This document shows positions 36,349-44,946 of a stretch of DNA of 64,000 nt, in pieces. Position numbers and translations under genes: made by a program. The DNA comes from Oceanicaulis sp. HLUCCA04 (GTDB lineage Bacteria > Pseudomonadota > Alphaproteobacteria > Caulobacterales > Maricaulaceae). The notes under the pieces were generated by a model. The model was not told the origin of the DNA. It did no database searches and saw nothing but the letters and a program-made list of their open reading frames with translations. Location of the stretch: positions 62,001-126,000 of the forward strand of contig LJSH01000006.1 of NCBI GenBank assembly GCA_001314625.1, read 5' to 3'. How positions within the stretch are numbered: the first letter of the stretch is position 1; each line of letters starts with the position of its first letter.

Positions 36349-38388
36349 TCAGGCTGCGCGCACACCCTCAAGGAAGCGGGCAACCGCGCTACGCAGCGTG
36401 CCGGCTTCCTGCGTCAGGCCGTGAGAGGCCTCATTGACCTGGGCTGCACACTGACCGGTTTCGGACGCTGCAGCGTCCACGCCCTGAATGGCCTGCGACA
36501 CCCGGCGCGCGCCCCCTGCAGCTTCCTGGGCCGAGCGGGTGATTTCCTCTGCCGCTGCGCGCTGTTCTTCCATGGCGGCAGCAATGGCGGTGGAGATCTC
36601 GTTCATCTCGCGAATGACGGTACCGATGGCCGTGATCGCAGTAACGGCCTTGCCGGTCGCGTTCTGGATACCGTTGACCTGTTCGGATATAGAGCCGGTC
36701 GCGCGCGCTGTCTGCTCAGCGAGCGTCTTCACCTCGCTGGCGACGACCGCAAATCCGCGGCCCGCCTCGCCTGCGCGTGCGGCCTCGATCGTGGCATTGA
36801 GTGCCAGCAGATTGGTTTTCTCGGCAATCTCGTTGATCAGACGCACCACGCCATCAATGCGGCCTGCCGCCTCGCTGAGCGCGGTGACATCCGCGCTGGC
36901 ACCTGACACCTCGTCAGCGGCGCTGCGCGCAATGGTGGAGGAGCGCGAAATCTGCTGGGCGATCTCGGCAATCGAGGAGGTCATTTCCTCGGCAGCGGCG
37001 GCAACAGTGTCGACATTCTGCGCGGCGAGCACGCCCGCCTCGTTCACTTCAGCGGTCTGGCCAGCAGCGCTGTGAGAGCTCTCGGTCAGCGCATTGGCGG
37101 CCATTTCCATCTCGCCGGCAGCGGTCGAGACCGCCTCGAGTGCCCGGCTGGAGGTTGATTCAAATTCCAGCACCAGCGCCTCGATGGCGCGGGTGCGTTG
37201 CTCGCGTGCAGCGCGCTCTTCAGCGCTTTGCGTTGACAGCCGGACGCGCTCGATTTCGTTGTCGCGCAAGACGGCAACAGCCCGGGCCATCTCCGCAATC
37301 TCGTCCTGACCGGATGCGTTCAGCTCCAGGCTGGTATCGCCGGACGCCAGCGCCGTGGTGGTGCGCGAAATACGCGTCAGGCGGCGCAAGAGATTGCCGT
37401 TGACATAGAGCCAGCCGATCACACCGGCGATGACGACCGCGCCGATCGCCATGACGACCAGCAGGATCTGGCCCGAAGCGACTGCGGTGAAGCCGTTGGA
37501 GCGAGCGGAGTCTGCCAGCGTGTTGGCTTGCGCAACCACCGCGCCCGCCTCTTCGGCCAGCAAGGCGTGCGCGATACGCGCATCCTCGACAGCATTGGCA
37601 GCGGCCACTTCCGCCTCGATTTCGGCGCGGCGCAGCGCGAAAACACCTTGGGGACCTTCCCCGCGCGAGATCAGTGCCTCGCTGGTCTCGGTGATCACCG
37701 GCGTGGCGGCGTCACCCAGAATGGCAAGGTTCACCAGAAGTTCGTCCATGGCGAGTTCGAAACGTCCCTCGACATCGGCCACTTCACCGGCAGACAGCGC
37801 GCCATCCAGCTCGGCGTACTGGGTCAGGATAAGGTTCAGATCAATGATGATGCGAAGGAAGGTTTCCAGCTCGGCCCGGCCTGCAGCCGTTTCCAAAGCC
37901 TCCTCCAATGCGGCAACGGCCTGAATTCGGTCCTGAATAGCCGAGGCGACGACATCAAGCCGGGCAGTACGCGCGTCCAGATTGGCCGCTGTGGGTGCCT
38001 GCGCCGCATCCACTCCTTCAGCCAGTTCGTCGAGCAAGGCGGTCAGGTTGGCGGTGCGCTCTGCATCCAGTCCCGCGCTGGTCAGCATTGCGACAGAGCT
38101 GCGGGCGTCACCCAGAAGCGCATTGAGACGGGTCTGCGATGCCGTCATGTCTACGGTGTCAATGGAGCGCGCAAACGCGGCAAGCTCGCCAGTGATCGCG
38201 CTGCTGGCGGCATCAAGCCCGTTGGCCGCGTTGGCCATGGGCGCGGCCTCGTCGACCACGGCGCTGAGCGCCCCGCGCGTGCTCTGCAGCGTCACCATGC
38301 CGGCGAGTGCCGCCGCCACCCCTACCAGTGCCACCAGGGCAAACGCCCCATTGAGCCGGGTCTGCACCGAGTGGAGGGTGAATTTCAT
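36349..38388 (-). CDS. Methyl-accepting chemotaxis protein
   Basis: A 679-residue chemoreceptor. Membrane helix 1 is near residues 13-32 and helix 2 near 305-330 ([20 protein letters not shown]). Between them lies a roughly 270-residue helical sensor region rich in Ala/Glu. A HAMP domain ([20 protein letters not shown]) follows, then a coiled-coil signalling domain with the hairpin tip [20 protein letters not shown] and [18 protein letters not shown]. No CheR-binding pentapeptide is at the end. The ligand is unknown. It is followed closely by the tRNA region and preceded by a terminator and the TonB-domain gene. Confidence 0.94.
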   Translation of the reverse strand: MKFTLHSVQTRLNGAFALVALVGVAAALAGMVTLQSTRGALSAVVDEAAPMANAANGLDAASSAITGELAAFARSIDTVDMTASQTRLNALLGDARSSVAMLTSAGLDAERTANLTALLDELAEGVDAAQAPTAANLDARTARLDVVASAIQDRIQAVAALEEALETAAGRAELETFLRIIIDLNLILTQYAELDGALSAGEVADVEGRFELAMDELLVNLAILGDAATPVITETSEALISRGEGPQGVFALRRAEIEAEVAAANAVEDARIAHALLAEEAGAVVAQANTLADSARSNGFTAVASGQILLVVMAIGAVVIAGVIGWLYVNGNLLRRLTRISRTTTALASGDTSLELNASGQDEIAEMARAVAVLRDNEIERVRLSTQSAEERAAREQRTRAIEALVLEFESTSSRALEAVSTAAGEMEMAANALTESSHSAAGQTAEVNEAGVLAAQNVDTVAAAAEEMTSSIAEIAQQISRSSTIARSAADEVSGASADVTALSEAAGRIDGVVRLINEIAEKTNLLALNATIEAARAGEAGRGFAVVASEVKTLAEQTARATGSISEQVNGIQNATGKAVTAITAIGTVIREMNEISTAIAAAMEEQRAAAEEITRSAQEAAGGARRVSQAIQGVDAAASETGQCAAQVNEASHGLTQEAGTLRSAVARFLEGVRAA

Positions 38389-38430
38389 GATTAGTCTCCC
38401 GTTAGGGTTAACGCGCGTGACGCGAATAAA

Positions 38431-38466
38431 GGCGGCCGGGAATCACCCCTGACGCCGCCTTTTTTG
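38431..38466 (-). terminator. Terminator after the TonB-domain gene (bidirectional shape)
   Basis: GGCGGC (38431-38436) pairs with GCCGCC (38454-38459) around a 17-base loop. On the minus strand it is followed by TTTATT and preceded by six A. It separates the TonB-domain gene from the chemoreceptor gene. Confidence 0.65.
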
Positions 38467-38475
38467 TCTTAGGCG

Positions 38476-38808
38476 CTAGCCTGCAAACGCAAAGTTAAAG
38501 ACCTGCTCGACGCCTTCGGTCGTTTCTTCCGCTGGCGCATATTGCCATTGCTCAAGCGCACGCAGAACCGCACGGTCAAACACGCCAGCCGGTGACGCCT
38601 CAACGATTTCGACATCGGCAACGCTGCCCTCCGGGGTAACGTTATAGCGGACCGACACCGCACCTTCGAGATTGCGCCGTTCGGCGCCACGCGGATATTC
38701 CGGCGCGACCACCTGCACGGCCTCACGATCATTCATCGCCATAGCCGGAGCAACAAAAAGACCCGAAGCCAGCATCGCGGCAACGCATACAGATTTCACG
38801 ATTTTCAT
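38476..38808 (-). CDS. TonB C-terminal-domain protein, secreted
   Basis: A 110-residue exported protein. A Sec signal peptide (MKIVKSVCVAAMLASGLF, cut near AMA) is followed by a TonB C-terminal domain: VAPEYPRGAERRNLEGAVSV, the YNVTPEGSVADVEIVEASPA block, and FDRAVLRALEQWQYAPA. It lacks the membrane anchor and Pro-rich spacer of true TonB, so it is not an energy transducer by itself. Such short proteins are common in Caulobacterales relatives, with unknown roles. ATG 38808 is chosen from the signal peptide; the longer frame from 38883 is not conserved in character. Confidence 0.85.
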   Translation of the reverse strand: MKIVKSVCVAAMLASGLFVAPAMAMNDREAVQVVAPEYPRGAERRNLEGAVSVRYNVTPEGSVADVEIVEASPAGVFDRAVLRALEQWQYAPAEETTEGVEQVFNFAFAG

Positions 38809-38948
38809 GATTTCACCCAACCCGATTGTGAGCCGCCTGAATGCAGCTTCTGATGAACACCCAGCCGGGTCACCGCCCGGCAATGGCGTTATAGCAAGAA
38901 GGGGTTTCTGGCAGTTTAACCGCCCCGCCCATTGCAGGCTTAGGCGGC

Positions 38949-39776
38949 TCAGCGCGAGCCGTTATCCTGTGCTGCCTGACGGGCAGCCAGCGCCTCGCCA
39001 TCCGTACGCGCGCTAGCCGCAGCGGTCTGGAACAGCTGGGCGGCGGCGGCAGTGTCGCCTTGCGCGGCGCGCAGGCGGGCCAGCCCCAGCGCGGCGCCAT
39101 AATGGCCCGGTTCGAAGGCCAGCACGCGTTCGTAGATCACGGCGGCATCATCCTCATTGCCTGATCCGGCCAGACAATCGCCATGCGCCGACATTGCACC
39201 GAGATCCCACGGCGTATCTTCCAGCCGTTCGGCAGTCTGCACGCAGGCTCCGCCGCCGCTGGCCAGCGACACCGGACGCGCCGGGGAGTCAGACGAGGTG
39301 TTTTCAAGTGCCGGGGCGGAGGTGCCGGCTTCGGCATTGGCGGCCGGAGAGGCGCCCGGGTCGGGTCTTGCTACGGCCTGCGCTACGGGGCGCAGCGACA
39401 TGGCGCCCATCTCGATACCGCCCAGCGAGACCAGAACGCCGCTGTCTCCCAGAATAGCGCTCGCATCGCCCCAGCGTCCTTCAAGACGTATGGTACACCC
39501 GCCCTCCTCATTCCCCGCCAAGGATACCCGGCTTACTGGCCGGGCGGCCGGAGGGATGATCTCTCTGGCGATGCAAGGAAACGCGTCAAGAACGAGGTCA
39601 AGAGCGCCGTCGCTGGCCGACACCGTGAGCGCGGAAGGTTGACCGTCCAGCGCCAGCCAGAGATCAGCCGATCCGTCTTCAACAGGGGTCAGCCATGCAT
39701 CGCGCAGGGCGGAACCTGCCGGTTCAGCCTGTGTCAGGGCAATCGCGCTCAAAGTCATCATCAACATGACCGGCAA
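38949..39776 (-). CDS. Unknown exported protein with TPR-like C-terminus
   Basis: A 275-residue protein with a short signal-like start (MPVMLMMTLSAIALTQA). A beta-rich N-terminal part (about 25-125) has two cysteines (DAFPCIAREI and GGCTIRLEG). A low-complexity Ala/Pro/Ser linker covers about 130-165. A C-terminal pair of TPR-like helices follows (DDAAVIYERVLAFEPGHYGA, LGLARLRAAQGDTAAAAQLF). No family name. It follows the lipoprotein gene by 32 bases on the same strand, and the two probably form one envelope-related unit. Confidence 0.65.
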   Translation of the reverse strand: MPVMLMMTLSAIALTQAEPAGSALRDAWLTPVEDGSADLWLALDGQPSALTVSASDGALDLVLDAFPCIAREIIPPAARPVSRVSLAGNEEGGCTIRLEGRWGDASAILGDSGVLVSLGGIEMGAMSLRPVAQAVARPDPGASPAANAEAGTSAPALENTSSDSPARPVSLASGGGACVQTAERLEDTPWDLGAMSAHGDCLAGSGNEDDAAVIYERVLAFEPGHYGAALGLARLRAAQGDTAAAAQLFQTAAASARTDGEALAARQAAQDNGSR

Positions 39777-39808
39777 AATGATGTGAGTCGGCGCCGTTGT
39801 GCGAGTTT

Positions 39809-40645
39809 TCAGCCGACCGGCGTGACAGTGCAGCCATCATGGGCGAGTGCGCCGATAGTACGGCCCTGGGCGTCGCGCACGCTTTCGTAAAGAAAGCAGC
39901 CCTCTCCATCTTGCGGCAGCCTGCCGGGAATGAAGTAGGGATTGCCTTCGCCCGGCTGGCGCGGCTCCTGATCGGAAACCGTCTGCCAGCTTATGCCTGA
40001 CGCATCGTATTCACAGTCAAACCGGCCGCCGCCTTGAACATCAAAGCGCACGACGGCCGAGCCGCCCCTGTGATAGGCGAGGCTGACCCGTTGGCCATTT
40101 CCCGCAGGCGCATCGTCATCGGCAAGACAGGCGTTTACCGCTGGCAGGAATTCACCGATCTCGCGGGTCCAGAGCGGGTGCGGCCCGGTTTCGCGCGCGC
40201 AGCCTTCATGCAGCCGTCCGCCCATATCGAGCGTGGCAAAATGACCATAGCGGACATCACCAATCGCGCATGGCCCGGCTTCGAGTATCAGGGCAATCTC
40301 GCCAATCCGGTCGATGCGGCCTTCATAGCGCTGAACGCCGTCAGCCAGCCAGGGCTCGGCCATGGCAAGGCGCGGCTGCCAGATCAGGGCGGCTCCGGTA
40401 TCGATCAGGGAATCGATCTCGACACCGCCGTCAGGGGCCTCGTCGAACATCAGCTCTGCCGTGAAGCCCGGCCCTTCTGCGATATAGCCGGAGAGCTCCG
40501 GCCGCGACGGCTCGCGGGGTGCGAAATCCGGTCCGGCCTGCATGGGTGAGAACGCACTTTGCAGCCCGCCCGATGTGGTGGGGGCGCAGGCGGACAGTCC
40601 CGCCAGCAGGCACAGCATGCCTGCCATACATGAGATTATCCGCAT
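39809..40645 (-). CDS. Unknown lipoprotein
   Basis: A 278-residue predicted lipoprotein: MRIISCMAGMLCLLAGLSAC, then mature protein from Cys20. The mature part is beta-rich with several cysteines (AGPCAIGDV, HEGCARETG, VNACLADDD, RFDCEYDA, EGCFLYES, DGCTVTPVG), perhaps forming disulfides in the periplasm. Phrases such as LMFDEAPDGGVEIDSLIDTG and GGSAVVRFDVQGGGRFDC are not known motifs. It precedes the TPR-like exported gene by 32 bases and lies 27 bases from the thiolase stop upstream on the same strand. Confidence 0.7.
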   Translation of the reverse strand: MRIISCMAGMLCLLAGLSACAPTTSGGLQSAFSPMQAGPDFAPREPSRPELSGYIAEGPGFTAELMFDEAPDGGVEIDSLIDTGAALIWQPRLAMAEPWLADGVQRYEGRIDRIGEIALILEAGPCAIGDVRYGHFATLDMGGRLHEGCARETGPHPLWTREIGEFLPAVNACLADDDAPAGNGQRVSLAYHRGGSAVVRFDVQGGGRFDCEYDASGISWQTVSDQEPRQPGEGNPYFIPGRLPQDGEGCFLYESVRDAQGRTIGALAHDGCTVTPVG

Positions 40646-40672
40646 ACGCCCCTCCCGGTTTCCGGCAACTGC

Positions 40673-41875
40673 CTAGAAGACTTCGAAAAGCCCTGCTGCG
40701 CCCATGCCGCCACCGACACACATGGTCACGACGACAAATTTCGCGCCCCGGCGCTTGCCTTCGATCAGGGCATGGCCGGTCATGCGCGCGCCGCTCATGC
40801 CGTAGGGGTGGCCGATGGAGATGGCGCCGCCATTGACGTTCAGCCGGTCATCGGGAATGCCCAGCTTGTCACGGCAATAGATAACCTGCACGGCGAACGC
40901 CTCGTTCAGCTCCCACAGGCCGATATCGTCCATTTTCAGGCCGTTGGCTTTGAGAAGCTTCGGCACGGCATAGACCGGACCAATACCCATTTCGTCAGGA
41001 TCAAGACCGGCCACCGCAATACCGCGATAGGCGCCGAGCGGAGTGAGGCCCCGGCGTTCGGCTTCTTTTGCTTCCATCAACAGGCTGGCCGAGGCGCCAT
41101 CGGAAAGCTGGGAGGCATTCCCGGCGGTAATGAACTTGCCTTCTTTCACCTTCTGGCCGTTGGCATGAACGGTGCGAAGGCCCGACAGGCCTTCCAGCGT
41201 GGTGTCCGCGCGGTTGCCTTCATCCTTTTCCAGCTTGGTATCGACCACGGAGATCTGGCCCGTGGCCTTGTCCATCACGCCCATCTTGCTGGCCAGCGGA
41301 ACAATCTCGTCATCGAACTTGCCGGCGGCTTGCGCGGCAGCGGTGCGCTGCTGGGACTGCAGGGCGTACGCATCCTGCGCATCGCGGGAGATGTTGTAGC
41401 GCTCGGCCACGATCTCGGCGGTTTCCAGCATGGACATGTAGAGATCGGGGCGGTGCTCATTGATCCACGGGTCAAAGGCGCGATGGATATTCATATGCTC
41501 GTTCTGGACCAGCGAGATCGATTCCAGACCGCCGCCGACCGTGACGGTCATGCCATCGGAAATGATCTGCTTGGCGGCAATCGAAATCGCCATCAGGCCG
41601 GAGGCGCACTGGCGGTCCACCGTCTGTCCGGAGACGCTTGTGGGCAGCCCGCCGCGGATCAGGCACTGGCGCGCCGTGTTCTGAAAAGTGGTCCCCTGCT
41701 GCATCGCAGCGCCCATCACCACATCATCGACTTCTTTGGGATCCACACCGGAACGCTTGACCGCCTCGGCAATCACGTGACCGCCCAGCTCCTGGGCCTG
41801 AGTGTTGTTGAACGCGCCCTTGTAGGCACGGCCAATGGGCGTGCGGGCGGTAGATACGATGACGGCTTCGCGCAT
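40673..41875 (-). CDS. Acetyl-CoA C-acyltransferase (thiolase)
   Basis: A 400-residue thiolase II that cleaves 3-ketoacyl-CoA or condenses acetyl-CoA. The nucleophile is in [13 protein letters not shown] (Cys about 90). The C-terminal pair is [19 protein letters not shown] and [16 protein letters not shown] 41875 follows GGGAG by about 8 bases; 15 extra residues to 41920 are not conserved. With the SDR and enoyl-CoA hydratase genes upstream on the same strand it forms a beta-oxidation-like set, though gaps of 370 and 147 bases mean they may not be one operon. Confidence 0.94.
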   Translation of the reverse strand: MREAVIVSTARTPIGRAYKGAFNNTQAQELGGHVIAEAVKRSGVDPKEVDDVVMGAAMQQGTTFQNTARQCLIRGGLPTSVSGQTVDRQCASGLMAISIAAKQIISDGMTVTVGGGLESISLVQNEHMNIHRAFDPWINEHRPDLYMSMLETAEIVAERYNISRDAQDAYALQSQQRTAAAQAAGKFDDEIVPLASKMGVMDKATGQISVVDTKLEKDEGNRADTTLEGLSGLRTVHANGQKVKEGKFITAGNASQLSDGASASLLMEAKEAERRGLTPLGAYRGIAVAGLDPDEMGIGPVYAVPKLLKANGLKMDDIGLWELNEAFAVQVIYCRDKLGIPDDRLNVNGGAISIGHPYGMSGARMTGHALIEGKRRGAKFVVVTMCVGGGMGAAGLFEVF

Positions 41876-42245
41876 GAGGTTTCTCCCTGAAATCCATTGC
41901 CATGCCTTGATAGGCGGCATTCGCGCCCAGTCTTAAACCGTCAGCGCCGCTGATCAAAGCATTCGATGGGCCGGGGTTACATTGCGAAGTTGTAAGGGCT
42001 TGCTGGCCTGGGGCATCATCCACTACCGCAAGCCGGGTCAGAGATTTCCAATCCATCAGGCTGAAACTCCGGACGCGCGGCGGCCCGGGCCTGAGCGCCT
42101 GCCCCACATTCGTCACCCCCGCGCAGGCGGGGGTCCAGGGATCAAAAGGCAAATGCCTTGCAACACGGCTCTGGGTTCCCGCCTTCGCGGGAACGACGAG
42201 GGTGAGATGGAAGCGGCGGAAAGAAATCCTGCCGCGTGATGCCTC
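41876..42245. other. 370-bp intergenic region with a REP pair
   Basis: No gene is supported here. The main content is the inverted REP-like pair at 42110-42199. The rest shows no clear promoter or RNA. Confidence 0.55.
42110..42199. repeat. BIME-like pair of REP hairpins in inverted orientation
   Basis: Hairpin one: ACCCCCGC, loop GCAG, GCGGGGGT (42115-42134). Hairpin two: GTTCCCGC, loop CTTC, GCGGGAAC (42175-42194). Outside them TCGTC (42110-42114) pairs with GACGA (42195-42199). The second is the reverse complement form of the first with compensating stem changes. This matches a repeat type spread widely in proteobacterial intergenic DNA. Confidence 0.85.
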
Positions 42246-43169
42246 CTACCCCAGCTTCACCCCGGCAGCAGCCGCCGCCTTGGCGATGAATTTCATCGTC
42301 TGCTGGCCGCCCTGCTCATAGGGCTCCTGCCCTTTCGGGTCGATGATCTGGTCAAAATGCTTCGCGATGTTTTCCGGCGTCTGCTCCGCGGGCGGCAGAA
42401 AAATGCCATCGGTCTCGTAAATGCGCGTCGCGGCATAGCCGCCCGCCCCGGCGCACAGGACCGTGCGGCTGGGCGCATCCTCGCTGACCAGATAGACCAG
42501 TCCCGCCGACACGCTTTCCACCGTCATCAGCGCCAGTGCCTCTTCGGGGATCAGGCCTTCGGTCATGCGGGTGCGGGCGGTCGGCGACAGCGCATTGACG
42601 CGGATATTGTTTTTCGCGCCTTCCAGATGCAGCACATTCATGAAACCAACCAGGCCCATCTTGGCAGCGCCATAGTTGGACTGGCCAAAATTGCCGTAAA
42701 TCCCGGAGGAGGAGCTGGTCATCACCACGCGGCCATAATTGGCCTCGCGCATGATCTCCCACACCGCCTTGGTGCAGGTCGCCGCGCCCATGACGTGAAC
42801 GTCCAGAACCGCCTTGAAATCCTCAAGGCTCATCTTGGCAAAGCTCTTGTCGCGCAGAATTCCGGCATTGTTCACAAGGATATCGACGCGGCCCCATTCC
42901 TTCAGTGTGGCAGCCACCATGTCAGCCACTTCGTCCGCCTTCGTCACATTGGCGCCATGGGCGATCGCTTCGCCGCCGGCTGCCTTGATCTCGTTGGCGA
43001 CAGACTGCGCGGCGCTCATCGAGCCGCCGGTGCCATCAACGGCGCCCCCCAGATCATTGACAACGACCTTCGCGCCGCGCGCAGCCAGTGCCAGCGCATG
43101 AGAGCGGCCAAGACCTGCGCCCGCGCCCGTGATTATGGCCACACGGCCGTCAAACCGGATATCGCTCAT
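42246..43169 (-). CDS. SDR dehydrogenase, probably 3-hydroxyacyl-CoA type
   Basis: A 307-residue short-chain dehydrogenase resembling the dehydrogenase unit of peroxisomal multifunctional enzyme 2. The start GRVAIITGAGAGLGRSHALA, then VVVNDLGGAVDGTGGS (the D binds NAD+ ribose), NNAGILRDKSFAKMS, SSSSGIYGNFGQSNYGAAKM with the Ser-Tyr-Lys triad, and the extended C-terminal region are typical. It probably oxidises 3-hydroxyacyl-CoA. It lies between thiolase and enoyl-CoA hydratase genes on the same strand. Confidence 0.9.
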   Translation of the reverse strand: MSDIRFDGRVAIITGAGAGLGRSHALALAARGAKVVVNDLGGAVDGTGGSMSAAQSVANEIKAAGGEAIAHGANVTKADEVADMVAATLKEWGRVDILVNNAGILRDKSFAKMSLEDFKAVLDVHVMGAATCTKAVWEIMREANYGRVVMTSSSSGIYGNFGQSNYGAAKMGLVGFMNVLHLEGAKNNIRVNALSPTARTRMTEGLIPEEALALMTVESVSAGLVYLVSEDAPSRTVLCAGAGGYAATRIYETDGIFLPPAEQTPENIAKHFDQIIDPKGQEPYEQGGQQTMKFIAKAAAAAGVKLG

Positions 43170-43316
43170 GGATATTTCCCCTGATTGTTTTCATTGAGGC
43201 GGTCCGCCGGCAGGCCGGGACCGCGAAGCCGATGCGGTGATATACTCCGCCGCTTTGCTGGTGCGAAGCCCACCCTCTTTTGCGCTGCAATGCAACAAGG
43301 AATGGGCGTAGCGGGT

Positions 43317-44099
43317 TCAGCCCCTCCCGAATTGCGGGGCGCGCTTCTCCAGAAACGCGCGGTAGCCCTCCTGGAAGTCGGCGCTGGAGAAGGCTTCCAG
43401 AAACAGGGCGCGCGTTGCCTCATCGTCTTCAGCCTGGCCGGCTTCGACGAGCGCGATCAGTTGTTTGGTGACTTTCGCGGAGTTCGGTGAGGTTGCCGCC
43501 AGAAGGCCCGCATAGGCGTCTACTTCGCCCGCCAGCCGGTCCGGCGGGACGAGCCGGTTGACGAGGCCGATCGAGAGCGCTTCAGAACCGTCCATAAGGC
43601 GCCCGGAAAACAGCATGTCCTTGGCCGCCGGCGCGCCGACAGCGCGTATCAGGCGGGCGGTGTCGTTGAGCGTGTAAACCAGCCCCAGCTTGCCCGGCGT
43701 GATGCCAAACCGCGAGCCCTCAGCCGCAAAGCGCAAGTCACAGGCAAGCGCCAGACCGCACCCGCCGCCCACACACGCGCCCTCGATCATGGCCAGTGTC
43801 GGGCGCGCGAAAGCCGCCAGCGCGTCGAGCGCCGTGGCGATGCTGCGTGAATACGCTTCGGCGCGCTCACGCGTGGCATAGACCTGTTGGAACTCCGAAA
43901 TATCGGCCCCGGCAGCAAAACTGCCGCCGGCCCCGCTGACGACCAGCAGGCGTACCGCGTCATGGCCCAGCGCCCGTTCCAGCAGGACCGGAATGGCTTC
44001 CCACATCGCGGCATTGAGCGCGTTGCGCTTGTCAGGCCGGTTGAGTATGAGATGGGCGGTAGCCCCGCGCACCTCCAGCCGGATCGGATCGTCACTCAT
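43317..44099 (-). CDS. Enoyl-CoA hydratase/isomerase family protein
   Basis: A 260-residue crotonase-fold protein. RPDKRNALNAAMW near the start, the oxyanion region AGGSFAAGADISEFQQVY, IEGACVGGGCGLALACDLRFA and GITPGKLGLVYTLNDTARLI are family blocks. The Glu pair of classical hydratases is only partly present (one lies in GACVGGG... as Ala/Gly), so isomerase or other acyl-CoA chemistry is possible. It heads the minus-strand group with SDR and thiolase genes. Confidence 0.9.
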   Translation of the reverse strand: MSDDPIRLEVRGATAHLILNRPDKRNALNAAMWEAIPVLLERALGHDAVRLLVVSGAGGSFAAGADISEFQQVYATRERAEAYSRSIATALDALAAFARPTLAMIEGACVGGGCGLALACDLRFAAEGSRFGITPGKLGLVYTLNDTARLIRAVGAPAAKDMLFSGRLMDGSEALSIGLVNRLVPPDRLAGEVDAYAGLLAATSPNSAKVTKQLIALVEAGQAEDDEATRALFLEAFSSADFQEGYRAFLEKRAPQFGRG

Positions 44100-44289
44100 G
44101 GTCAGGCCCCTGATTGCTGAAAGCCGGGATTAGCGGGCCGCTGCCGGGTCCGCAACCGCGATGGCGCGCCGCGCGCATTTTCACATACCGGCAATGCCGT
44201 GATGGCGGTACGCAAGGCTTGCACGCCAAGACGCGCACGCGTAGTGGCAGGCGCGCCAGTCACACCCAGTTGAAGGACCCGCCGGGGCC

Positions 44290-44934
44290 ATGGAAATCGA
44301 ATTCTTCAGCCGGTTCCTCGCCGCGCTTTTCGCGATGATCAACCCGCTTGCCGCGATGCCGGTCTTCCTGTCCCTTACGGCGGGCAGCGCGCCGGGCGAC
44401 CAGCGCAAAATGGCAGTGCAGGCCGCCATTGCCACGCTGATTGCCTGTTTCGTCATCGCGATTGCAGGCAAGTTCGTGCTGGGCCTGTTCGGCATCGGTA
44501 TCGACAGCTTCCGCATTGCCGGCGGCATCTTGCTGTTCACTATCGCCCTGACAATGATTTCCGGCGCGCGCCACACCTCCAGCGCCGGCACCGAGCGCGA
44601 GCGTGCCTCACAGGAAAATATCGACAATCCGGCGATCTATCCCTTCACCATCCCGATGACGGTCGGCCCCGGCACGATCACCACGCTGATCATCTTTTCC
44701 GAGCAGGCTTCTGCCAGCCCGGTGAAAATGGGCGTATTTGCCGCCGTGGTGCTGATCGTGGTTGCCCTGCTGCTGGCAGCCCTGCTGATCGCGCCTTTCC
44801 TGGACCGGATGGTGTCGCACAGCGCGCGCACCGTCTCCATCCGCATCATGGGCATCATCCTGGCGGCGCTGGCCGTAGAGTTCGTGATAAATGGCCTAAG
44901 GGGCACGGGCCTGCTGGCGCTTAACGCCGGTTAA
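44290..44934 (+). CDS. MarC family membrane protein
   Basis: A 214-residue inner-membrane protein with six predicted helices. The family signatures are LAALFAMINPLAAMPVFLSL at the start, GIGIDSFRIAGGILLFTIAL in helix three, and IYPFTIPMTVGPGTITTLII in the middle. MarC proteins look like small transporters but have no proven substrate; the old link to antibiotic resistance was withdrawn. Single gene, meeting the lysine gene tail to tail with 12 bases between. Confidence 0.93.
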   Translation: MEIEFFSRFLAALFAMINPLAAMPVFLSLTAGSAPGDQRKMAVQAAIATLIACFVIAIAGKFVLGLFGIGIDSFRIAGGILLFTIALTMISGARHTSSAGTERERASQENIDNPAIYPFTIPMTVGPGTITTLIIFSEQASASPVKMGVFAAVVLIVVALLLAALLIAPFLDRMVSHSARTVSIRIMGIILAALAVEFVINGLRGTGLLALNAG

Positions 44935-44946
44935 GCCGCCGCCAGC

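Noticed and set aside
38393-38411. TTAG-N7-TTAG followed by TTAAC as a CtrA site before the chemoreceptor gene
   Set aside because: It overlaps the ribosome-binding site and start region, so it is unlikely to be a promoter element.
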